Position numbers and translations under genes: made by a program
From: Candidatus Glassiibacteriota bacterium
GTDB taxonomy: Bacteria > Gemmatimonadota > Glassbacteria > GWA2-58-10
DNA length: 7,222 bases
Assembly (NCBI GenBank): GCA_030604975.1
Contig: JAUVUV010000105.1
Coordinates: 1-7,222 of the forward strand
Reading direction: 5' to 3'
In this document: in pieces, positions 1 through 5,329 of the stretch
Layout of the letters: each line of letters begins with the position of its first letter
Numbering within the stretch: position 1 is the first letter of the stretch
The notes under the pieces: model-generated
Seen by the model: only the letters and a program-made list of their open reading frames with translations
Database searches by the model: none
Told to the model about the DNA's origin: nothing

Positions 1-2
1 CA

Positions 3-1439
3 ATGCTTTTCGCCCCGGACGGCTCGGCTGTGAAAAACGCATTCTCCCTTGAAGAGTCCACAAGCAATCATCTTGCCGGAGCCGCGGTTTCTGTGGGCGA
101 AAACGGCGGTTCCTATGTGGTCTGGGAGCGCTGGGCACTGTCCGAATCAGCCCCCGATCTCGTGCTCGGCCGCCTGGACAGCCTGGGCACCAGTATCGGC
201 TCGCCCGCGGAAGTGGCCTCTTCAAGCCTTGGGGGAGGAAGGCTGGCCTCGGTCGCCGCTGCCCCGGACGGGAGCCACATGGTGGTCTGGCGCCAGGGCG
301 CGGTCTCCAGGAACAATGCCCACGTGCAGGCCAGGCTGTACGGCCCCCAGGGACAAACAGTACTTAACAATATAAGGATCAGCCAGGACAGGCTGGAGTA
401 TCTCGGCACCGCAGGGCGTCCGGTTGTGGCCGCTTCACCAGTCAACGGCAATTTCCTCGTGCTCTGGCAGGAATTTTTCAGCCACTGGCAGCGACTTTAC
501 TACAGGATGTATACCAGTTCCGGGGACAGTCTCGATCTCGGGGACGGGCTTTACCTCCCGCAAATGGAAAGCACGGAGAAAGGCGGCTCGGTCCAGATCA
601 GCCAGTCCAGTCCCGCTGTTGCCACAGACTCCTCAGGCGGTTTCACGGTGCTCTGGATCGAGACAGTCTCCGGCGGAGATTCGCGCCTGGCTGGAGTGAA
701 AATCGACTCTCAGGGCCTGGCACAAGGAAGCCCTTTCAGGGTGCCGGGCGTGGATATGGCCTCGCTGCCGGCAGTCAATATCCTCGCTCCCGGCCGTATC
801 GCCGTGGCCTGGCAGGATACAGTGGGAAGCAGGAGGCGCCTTTTGGCCCTGGAGATAGATTTCCACAGCGTTTCCGGGACCGTAGTCCTCGCCTCCCGCC
901 ACAGAGATACAACTCCCGTTTTCGTTCATATCGAGGGCAATGTTAACGATTCCGTGGAAGTGGATCGTGACGGCAATTTCAGTTTCAGCACGCTCGTGGG
1001 AGGCGAGTATCGAATCTGGCTGTCTCGCAATGGAGAGCTGCTGCCCTGCCTGCGTTCGTCCTTTACTCTCGGCAAGGACGATTCACCCCGGATGAACCTG
1101 GGCGTTGTAGCGGAGCTCTCCTCAAATCCCGGGCCGCAGTTGCCCCTGGCCGGCGGAGTCTATCTGCACGCGAACACGCCCAATCCGTTTAATCCCTCGA
1201 CTACGATTACTTTCGAGATTACCGAAAGGGACGAATCTGTCCGTGTCCTGCTGGCTGTTTACGATTTGAGGGGAAGGCTGGTTAAAACTTTGATGGACGC
1301 AGACCTGGCCGGCGGCACCTATTCGCTGGTCTGGGGCGGCCGCGATAATGCGGGAAGAATGATGCCCTCTGGAGTTTATTTCCTGCGCTTGCGTGCCGGA
1401 GCCGAGAGCATGATGCGCAAAATGATTCTCCTCAAATGA
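3..1439 (+). CDS. Secreted beta-repeat protein with FlgD-like/T9SS-type C-terminal tail (5' end missing)
   Basis: This is the C-terminal part (478 residues visible) of a large exported protein. The reading frame is open from the window edge, and the first residues (MLFAPDGSAV) look like the middle of a repeat, with no signal peptide, so the true start lies upstream. At least five degenerate repeats of about 52-63 residues are visible, each with a hydrophobic strand ending in Trp: VVW 39-41, VVW 94-96, VLW 153-155, VLW 216-218 and VAW 268-270. Each is followed by an 'L-x-x-x-G' turn, a pattern that suggests beta-propeller blades. Residues about 288-370 resemble a small Ig-like or carboxypeptidase-regulatory-like beta domain (SGTVVL, DGNFSF, GGEYRIWL). 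Residues about 387-478 form the tail, with NPFNPSTT at 393-400, YDLRGR at 420-425 and SGVYFLRL at 456-463. In FCB-group bacteria such tails direct export and surface attachment or act as an Ig-like fold. Ligand or enzymatic activity is unknown; no catalytic motif is visible. Confidence 0.85.
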   Translation: MLFAPDGSAVKNAFSLEESTSNHLAGAAVSVGENGGSYVVWERWALSESAPDLVLGRLDSLGTSIGSPAEVASSSLGGGRLASVAAAPDGSHMVVWRQGAVSRNNAHVQARLYGPQGQTVLNNIRISQDRLEYLGTAGRPVVAASPVNGNFLVLWQEFFSHWQRLYYRMYTSSGDSLDLGDGLYLPQMESTEKGGSVQISQSSPAVATDSSGGFTVLWIETVSGGDSRLAGVKIDSQGLAQGSPFRVPGVDMASLPAVNILAPGRIAVAWQDTVGSRRRLLALEIDFHSVSGTVVLASRHRDTTPVFVHIEGNVNDSVEVDRDGNFSFSTLVGGEYRIWLSRNGELLPCLRSSFTLGKDDSPRMNLGVVAELSSNPGPQLPLAGGVYLHANTPNPFNPSTTITFEITERDESVRVLLAVYDLRGRLVKTLMDADLAGGTYSLVWGGRDNAGRMMPSGVYFLRLRAGAESMMRKMILLK

Positions 1440-1469
1440 TTTATGAATTGACAGCGAAATAACCGTGGG

Positions 1470-1487
1470 GGCGAGGCGTGCCTCGCC
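1470..1487. repeat. GC-rich inverted repeat (hairpin) upstream of serA
   Basis: GGCGAGGC at 1470-1477 is followed by GT and then its exact complement GCCTCGCC at 1480-1487, giving a stable stem of at least 7 bp with a CGTG loop. No T-run follows, so it is not a classical intrinsic terminator. From memory, near-identical GGCGAGGC/GCCTCGCC palindromes occur as dispersed intergenic repeats in many environmental bacterial genomes; copy number in this genome cannot be seen here. It sits between the end of the secreted-protein gene and serA. A weaker 5-bp hairpin (TGAGC 1498-1502, GCTCA 1507-1511) follows. Confidence 0.6.
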
Positions 1488-1542
1488 TGCCTGCGACTGA
1501 GCATCGGCTCAAAGATACAACACAAATAATTTTAAACTTACC

Positions 1543-1549
1543 AAAGGAG
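1543..1549 (+). promoter_or_regulatory. Ribosome binding site of serA
   Basis: AAAGGAG lies 6 nt before the ATG at 1556. It decides the start: an in-frame ATG at 1478 would add 26 residues unlike any dehydrogenase N-terminus and would place the initiation codon inside the GC-rich hairpin. Confidence 0.8.
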
Positions 1550-1555
1550 CGAGAG

Positions 1556-3139
1556 ATGCCGCAGGTGTTGATCGCCACCAAACTGGATTCAGTGGCGGAG
1601 GAAGTTCTCCGGGATGCCGGTATCGAGGTCGAAGTGTGTCCGGGACTGGACGAAAATGCTATGGCGGAAAAGATCCCTGGTTTTGATGGACTGATAGTTC
1701 GCAGTGACAAGGTTACCCGAAAAGTGCTTGACGCCGCCAGTGACCTTCAGGCCATTGTCCGGGCAGGAACAGGGGTAAATACTATTGACGTGGCTTATGC
1801 CACCAGCAAAAACGTGCAGGTGATGAACACACCGGGGGCAAACAGCAACTCGGTAGCCGAGCTGGCCGTCTCTTTCATGCTTGCCTCCTGCAGAAAGCTG
1901 GTTTATGCGGACAGTTCAGTGAAAAAGGGGCTGTGGGAAAAATCCAAGCTCATGGGCCAGGAACTTCAGGACAAGGTTCTCGGCATTGTCGGCCTGGGCA
2001 ATATCGGTTCGCTGGTTGCCGCCAAAGCCAGGGGGTTCGAGATGAACATTATCGGATTCGACCCGGTGATCTCCGAATCCAAGGCAGCCGATATGGGAAT
2101 TGAGCTCAAGAATCTCGAGGAGATATTCTCCGAAGCCGATTTTATCAGTTTACACGTACCGCTCAACGACAAAACCCGGGGCATGATCGGCTCCGAGCTC
2201 CTGGAGCGCCTGAAACCGGGAGCGATGCTGATTAACACCGCCCGGGCCGAAATTATCGACCCTCAGGCCCTGATGGATATTCTCACACAGCGGGATGACA
2301 TTCTTGTGGGAACAGACGTGTTCTTCGAGGGTGACACCGAGGGTGAGAAGGAGTTGGCCCGGATCGGTGACCGGCTGATCGCAACACCCCACCTGGGCGC
2401 GAGTACCAGAGAGGCTAACCGGCGGGCCGCACTGGCAGCGGCAGAGGGAATACGCGATTTCCTGATCAAACGCATGGTGCGCTACCCGGTAAACAACCTC
2501 GAGATTCCACCGGACCTGGACCCGCGTTTCCTCGAGCTGACCCATCTGATCGGGGAAATCGCCTATTACAATATCGGCGGCGACCAGCCGCACGAGGTGC
2601 TGATAACCTGTTACGGCAGGCTGAACAAACATACCGAATTGCTCACCGGCTACCTTCTCAAGGGATTGATGGATATCTACCAGATGGAGGTTATCTCGCC
2701 CCGTGAGGCCGAAAAACGTGCCATAGAAAACGGAATCAACGTGGTCAGGCGCATTCCTGATGACACAAAAGGTTATGGCGAATCGATGACTATCGATATC
2801 CTTTCCAAGAAAAAGGGCTACCGGGAAACCAGTATCAGGGGTACGATCACTCAGCAGAGCGAATTGAAAATCAACCGCATCGATACATTTCTCAACCTCG
2901 ACCTGATCCCGAGCGGCCACATGCTTTTCTCCTATCAGCAAGACCGGGTGGGGCTGATTAACGATATCAGCTCGGCTCTTTCCCGCGGAGGAATAAATAT
3001 CCTCAATATCCGCTTTACAACCGACAGGGAGGGGCGATCGATTGCAGTCCTGCAAACAGAAAAAGGCGTACCGGCAAAGATTTTCAGCGAAATAAAACAG
3101 GCCGTATCGGCCTACAAGGCTTTCATGATGAAGGTGTGA
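1556..3139 (+). CDS. serA: D-3-phosphoglycerate dehydrogenase, long ACT-domain form
   Basis: This cytosolic enzyme oxidises 3-phosphoglycerate to 3-phosphohydroxypyruvate with NAD+, the committed step of serine synthesis. The 527 residues from the ATG at 1556 match the usual length of the long bacterial form. Substrate-domain motif VRAGTGVNTID lies at 68-78, the Rossmann loop GLGNIG at 146-151 with acidic D169 after the second strand, the catalytic Arg at 230 (NTAR) and the catalytic His at 279 (TPHLGAST). Residues about 315-445 fit the allosteric substrate-binding domain (LKGLMDIYQMEVISP, SIRGT) and about 453-527 the ACT domain (DRVGLINDISSAL), the site of serine feedback control in this family. 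Oddities: the usual ARGG after the catalytic Arg reads ARAE, and the usual DVFxxEP reads DVFFEGD, so the catalytic Glu is shifted by one position (E258) or lost. A related 2-hydroxyacid dehydrogenase with another substrate is possible, but the three-domain layout strongly favours SerA. No other serine-pathway gene is in the window. Confidence 0.9.
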   Translation: MPQVLIATKLDSVAEEVLRDAGIEVEVCPGLDENAMAEKIPGFDGLIVRSDKVTRKVLDAASDLQAIVRAGTGVNTIDVAYATSKNVQVMNTPGANSNSVAELAVSFMLASCRKLVYADSSVKKGLWEKSKLMGQELQDKVLGIVGLGNIGSLVAAKARGFEMNIIGFDPVISESKAADMGIELKNLEEIFSEADFISLHVPLNDKTRGMIGSELLERLKPGAMLINTARAEIIDPQALMDILTQRDDILVGTDVFFEGDTEGEKELARIGDRLIATPHLGASTREANRRAALAAAEGIRDFLIKRMVRYPVNNLEIPPDLDPRFLELTHLIGEIAYYNIGGDQPHEVLITCYGRLNKHTELLTGYLLKGLMDIYQMEVISPREAEKRAIENGINVVRRIPDDTKGYGESMTIDILSKKKGYRETSIRGTITQQSELKINRIDTFLNLDLIPSGHMLFSYQQDRVGLINDISSALSRGGINILNIRFTTDREGRSIAVLQTEKGVPAKIFSEIKQAVSAYKAFMMKV

Positions 3140-3191
3140 GAACGGGATAGGTGGATATATTACAAATAACCTCAGCCGGATACTGTGACAG

Positions 3192-3869
3192 ATGAGCAGA
3201 CGCAGCAGAAAAAGAGCTTCCAACGGCCAGCAGGGCCGTCCAAAAGATCACGGGCGCACCCGAAAGGCAAAATCCAACGGGGATAAAACACCCGAGAGCA
3301 AAAAGAGCAACGGCAGGCAGTCAAAGGCCAACATGGTGGTCCTTCTGGACAGCGACCCGGACTACGTGGAAATGGAGTCCAAAGCCGTGGTCAATTACAT
3401 TTCGGGTTATAATCCGATGGGATTCACCCTGGCCGGCAGAGTGCTCAGCTATATCAGCAATCCCCGCAACGACGGTAGAATAGGCCTGGTGATTCTGGAT
3501 ATTGAGATGAAGGATGCGGAGGGAAACTCAGTGGATGCGGTACTCGAACTTCTGGCCCGGAAGAAGAATATTCCCATCGCCGCGGTAAGCTCTAACAACA
3601 CCTCGGAAAACGTTCGGCGGCTTCTAGAACTGGGCAGTTTAGGCTTGCTTCCCAAGGCCTTTACAATGGAAATATTCGTCCGCTTTGTGAAAAATATTCT
3701 CCGTCACGGAAGTTCTCCGGCCTGGCAGTGCAATAAATGCGGTAAGCTGGTGATTGTGAACCATATCGACATGCTGAAAATGAAGCCGATCAGGTGCACG
3801 GATAGAGATTGCAACTCAACCGATATAATCGAGATAAAATTCACCGCCCCCTCCCCCGCTAAAGGCTGA
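3192..3869 (+). CDS. Receiver-domain protein with C-terminal zinc ribbon
   Basis: This 225-residue protein has three parts. Residues 1-47 are a basic, low-complexity tail rich in Lys, Arg, Ser, Asn and Gly. Residues about 48-172 match a response-regulator receiver fold: acidic turn LLDSDPD at 51-57, probable phospho-acceptor D103 (LVILDIEM), switch Ser133 (AAVSS) and conserved Lys155 (LLPKAF). The second acidic-pocket residue is Ser54 instead of Asp, although D53 and D55 flank it. Residues about 178-215 hold a four-cysteine ribbon, C180-x2-C183 and C202-x4-C207, which probably binds zinc. There is no DNA-binding helix-turn-helix or enzymatic output domain, so the ribbon is the likely output, binding protein or nucleic acid. 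No histidine kinase lies nearby. The ATG at 3192 has only a weak GGA upstream; an ATG at 3333 (residue 48), preceded by AAAGG, would remove the basic tail and start exactly at the receiver. It follows serA by 52 bp on the same strand, so co-transcription is possible. Exact role unknown. Confidence 0.75.
   Translation: MSRRSRKRASNGQQGRPKDHGRTRKAKSNGDKTPESKKSNGRQSKANMVVLLDSDPDYVEMESKAVVNYISGYNPMGFTLAGRVLSYISNPRNDGRIGLVILDIEMKDAEGNSVDAVLELLARKKNIPIAAVSSNNTSENVRRLLELGSLGLLPKAFTMEIFVRFVKNILRHGSSPAWQCNKCGKLVIVNHIDMLKMKPIRCTDRDCNSTDIIEIKFTAPSPAKG
3323..3327 (+). promoter_or_regulatory. Possible internal ribosome binding site (alternative start at 3333)
   Basis: AAAGG lies 5 nt before an in-frame ATG at 3333, which corresponds to residue 48 of the receiver-zinc ribbon protein. 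The upstream ATG at 3192 has no comparable site. Either the annotated start should move to 3333 (178 residues) or two forms are made; the sequence alone does not decide. Confidence 0.4.
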
Positions 3870-3899
3870 TACCCGGCGGTAGATGGCTTTTTATCTTTT
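3861..3899 (+). terminator. Probable intrinsic terminator after the receiver-zinc ribbon gene
   Basis: An imperfect hairpin is centred on CGGC (3874-3877), flanked by TACC (3870-3873) and GGTA (3878-3881). Weaker outer pairing joins AAAG at 3861-3864 with CTTT at 3887-3890. It runs into TTTTT (3888-3892) and TTTT (3896-3899). The stop codon of the upstream gene lies inside the left arm. It fills most of the 33-bp gap between two convergent genes, where a terminator is expected. The stem has internal mismatches, so strength is uncertain; the minus strand lacks a comparable T-run. Confidence 0.5.
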
Positions 3900-3902
3900 C
3901 GT

Positions 3903-4892
3903 TCAGCCGAACCTGACATTCCTGCCCGCCAGCACCGCTTCGGCAATTTCCACCGACTGGAGGCAATCTGCCAGAGAGGGTTGAGGCCGGTCTCCCCCGG
4001 CAAGGCAGGAGATAAAATGCTCCACCTCTCCCAGGAAACCTGTAATCTCCAGATGGTCGCGCATGGACTCCGGCCAGAGACGGTTGTCCTGGATAAAGTG
4101 CCGCTTTCTGCCCTCGACAAACAGAAGCCTTCCCGGATAGTCCACTGTCCAGTCAAGAGGGGCCTCCAGCGTGATAGTCCAATTGTTGCCGTGAACCGTA
4201 TAGCGTTCGGTTTCCATTCCTGTTTCGGGAAGGATTGAAAGCCTGCCCAGCAGGCCCGATTCGAAATCGAACTCCACAATATAAGCCGGAGCCTTGTTTG
4301 CCGCCAACTCGAGCTTTTTCACCCTCAACCCGGCAACATCCCCTCCCAGATAACGCATCAGGTCAATCGCGTGCACGGCTGTGCCGAAGGCAAATTCCGG
4401 TTCTGTCCGCTCGTGGCGCAGCATTTCGGCTATCAGCAATTGCGGCGGCCGTTCTGCCTGTTCGATCAGTTCTTTCATGCGCAGGGCCAGCGGCATGAAC
4501 CTTCGGTTGAGGGCCACGAGGTTTGCCACTCCGTGTTTTTCAGCCGCGGAAAACAGCTCGCGCACCTCGCTGCTGCTCACCCCCGGCGGTTTCTCCAGCA
4601 AAACAGGGATTCTGCGCCGGATGAACTGAAGCGCCACTTTTTTCATGCTCTCCGGGTTGACAAGAATACAGGCCCCGTCGAGCTTTTCACTCACAATCAT
4701 CTCGCCGGTATCCGTATAAACCTTGTTGAATCCGAATCGGGAAGCCAGCTCGCGCGCCCTTTCTTCTTTCAGGTCGCAGATCGCCGCGAGTTCCAGTTGC
4801 GGGTATTTTTTCTGCAATCGAGTCAATGAAGCGCAGTGATACGTTCGGCTGATAAACCCGGCGCCCACAACTCCGATGCGCAAGCTTTTCAT
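3903..4892 (-). CDS. Gfo/Idh/MocA-family NAD(P)-dependent oxidoreductase
   Basis: Members of this family oxidise or reduce sugars, inositols and related polyols, or act on sugar nucleotides, with a bound or free nicotinamide cofactor in the cytosol. The 329-residue protein has the N-terminal Rossmann motif GVVGAGFIS at 7-15, an acidic end of the second strand (D40), the family signature EKPP at 100-103 with Lys101, NRRFMP at 129-134, and HAIDLMRYLGG at 174-184 with His174. The C-terminal half has the alternating strands of the family's beta-sheet domain. The start is the ATG at 4892, which has a strong AGGGGAG site; a TTG 48 nt further upstream would add 16 residues that fit no family member. 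Oddity: aligned with inositol dehydrogenase (catalytic Lys-Asp-His, with Asp four residues before His), the Asp position is Gly170. It lies 28 bp downstream of the cysteine-rich gene, probably in one operon, and its stop faces the receiver gene. Substrate unknown. Confidence 0.88.
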   Translation of the reverse strand: MKSLRIGVVGAGFISRTYHCASLTRLQKKYPQLELAAICDLKEERARELASRFGFNKVYTDTGEMIVSEKLDGACILVNPESMKKVALQFIRRRIPVLLEKPPGVSSSEVRELFSAAEKHGVANLVALNRRFMPLALRMKELIEQAERPPQLLIAEMLRHERTEPEFAFGTAVHAIDLMRYLGGDVAGLRVKKLELAANKAPAYIVEFDFESGLLGRLSILPETGMETERYTVHGNNWTITLEAPLDWTVDYPGRLLFVEGRKRHFIQDNRLWPESMRDHLEITGFLGEVEHFISCLAGGDRPQPSLADCLQSVEIAEAVLAGRNVRFG

Positions 4893-4898
4893 TTTTTT

Positions 4899-4905
4899 CT
4901 CCCCT
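4899..4905 (-). promoter_or_regulatory. Ribosome binding site of the Gfo/Idh/MocA gene
   Basis: On the minus strand AGGGGAG stands 6 nt before the ATG at 4892. It lies in the 28-bp gap after the stop of the cysteine-rich gene, so the downstream gene has its own strong initiation signal within the shared transcript, and it fixes the start over the longer TTG version. Confidence 0.8.
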
Positions 4906-4920
4906 GAAACCGGCTGGCTT

Positions 4921-5115
4921 TTAGCTGTTGCACTTGACAAAGTAGCTTATCGAACGGTTGTAGCTCCGCTCCTGGGTATCTGTGAAATAGCAGGCAGGCA
5001 ACTCGCCGTTCCGGCGGTGATAGACGATACACTCGCAGCACCTGCCCTTGCGGCTGCACGGCTCATAGCTGCAGTTGCAGATCGAAAGGTTTTTCTCTTG
5101 ATTGTCGCAGGCCAT
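4921..5115 (-). CDS. Small cysteine-rich protein, DUF6485-like
   Basis: This 64-residue protein contains nine cysteines (3, 13, 15, 20, 26, 27, 29, 42, 62) arranged as CNC, then C20, then CCEC, followed by a conserved-looking ELPACYF stretch and a Tyr/Arg-rich tail (RSYNRSISYFV). It has no signal peptide or membrane segment, so it is probably cytosolic, binding zinc or an iron-sulfur cluster through the clustered cysteines. From memory the spacing and the ELPAC segment match the uncharacterised family DUF6485; I could not run the search. The ATG at 5115 has a clear GAAGGAGAG site upstream, and codon use looks like the neighbours, so this is a real gene despite its size. It is first in a minus-strand pair with the Gfo-type oxidoreductase and divergent from the symporter. 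Function unknown; a metal-binding accessory or sensor role is only a guess. Confidence 0.8.
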   Translation of the reverse strand: MACDNQEKNLSICNCSYEPCSRKGRCCECIVYHRRNGELPACYFTDTQERSYNRSISYFVKCNS

Positions 5116-5121
5116 TTATAA

Positions 5122-5130
5122 CTCTCCTTC
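5122..5130 (-). promoter_or_regulatory. Ribosome binding site of the cysteine-rich gene
   Basis: The minus strand reads GAAGGAGAG here, with the GGAG core 8 nt before the ATG at 5115. This near-ideal site is the main reason to accept such a short gene. Confidence 0.75.
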
Positions 5131-5181
5131 GGCAGATAGAAATTTGGAATGTCCCAGTTATAATATACATATGGAGTCTGC

Positions 5182-5210
5182 AATTTAAGCGAACAATCCC
5201 CGAATTTCAA
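5182..5210 (-). promoter_or_regulatory. Candidate sigma-70-type promoter for the cysteine-rich/oxidoreductase operon
   Basis: On the minus strand TTGAAA (5210-5205) is followed after 17 nt by TAAATT (5187-5182), which matches the consensus at 5 of 6 and 4 of 6 positions. It would give a leader of roughly 60 nt. A second AT-rich stretch closer to the gene (TATATTATAA, about 5167-5158) could be an alternative -10 but lacks a good -35. If the organism has FCB-type promoters, the consensus may differ. Confidence 0.35.
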
Positions 5211-5240
5211 GAATCATAGGTTTTTTGAGGTTAATACAGT

Positions 5241-5257
5241 CCTTGCGGGTAGCAAGG
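5241..5257. promoter_or_regulatory. Perfect hairpin in the divergent control region
   Basis: CCTTGC (5241-5246), loop GGGTA, then the exact complement GCAAGG (5252-5257). As a 6-bp dyad it could be an operator or an RNA hairpin. It overlaps the candidate -35 (TTGCGG, 5243-5248) of the symporter promoter, a position where a repressor would act. Confidence 0.4.
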
Positions 5258-5271
5258 TGGCAGTTTAAATT
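5243..5271 (+). promoter_or_regulatory. Weak candidate promoter for the symporter gene
   Basis: TTGCGG (5243-5248), a 17-nt spacer, then TAAATT (5266-5271). Both boxes deviate from consensus, so this is tentative. The -10 lies in a direct repeat, CAGTTTAA, at 5261-5268 and 5273-5280 (12-nt period), which could itself be a protein-binding site. Confidence 0.25.
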
Positions 5272-5280
5272 CCAGTTTAA

Positions 5281-5303
5281 TCCGGCCGGAGACATTCCGG
5301 AAT
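5281..5303. promoter_or_regulatory. Two adjacent 10-bp palindromes before the symporter (candidate operators)
   Basis: TCCGGCCGGA (5281-5290) and ATTCCGGAAT (5294-5303) are both perfect palindromes sharing a TCCGG core, with centres 13 bp apart. They lie between the candidate promoter and the ribosome binding site of the symporter, a usual place for operators of a local regulator. No regulator gene is in the window. Confidence 0.35.
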
Positions 5304-5318
5304 TCTAACCTTAACCCT

Positions 5319-5326
5319 GGAGGGAG
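5319..5326 (+). promoter_or_regulatory. Ribosome binding site deciding a TTG start
   Basis: GGAGGGAG lies 3 nt before the TTG at 5330, with its GGAGG core (5319-5323) 6 nt away. It supports TTG over the first in-frame ATG (5360), which would cut into the first membrane helix. Confidence 0.75.
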
Positions 5327-5329
5327 TAT

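Noticed and set aside
1448..1453. Perfect TTGACA -35 box upstream of serA
   Set aside because: No acceptable -10 occurs 16-18 nt downstream, where the GC-rich hairpin lies; it is probably chance.
1470..1487. Hairpin as intrinsic terminator of the first gene
   Set aside because: No T-run follows the stem; a dispersed repeat is the better reading.
2150..3223. Long minus-strand open frame (357 codons) opposite serA
   Set aside because: It lies fully antisense to a clearly recognised gene, and its translation is low-complexity with no recognisable domain. It is a codon-bias shadow.
3704..4279. Minus-strand open frame overlapping the receiver gene end and the oxidoreductase
   Set aside because: It is a different frame of the oxidoreductase and runs across the convergent junction; the oxidoreductase frame has the family motifs.
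4371..4829. Plus-strand open frame of 152 codons inside the oxidoreductase
   Set aside because: It is antisense to the confident gene, with no domain resemblance.
4893..4940. 16-residue N-terminal extension of the oxidoreductase from TTG at 4940
   Set aside because: The ATG at 4892 has a strong ribosome site and begins right at the Rossmann fold. The extension would overlap the end of the cysteine-rich gene.
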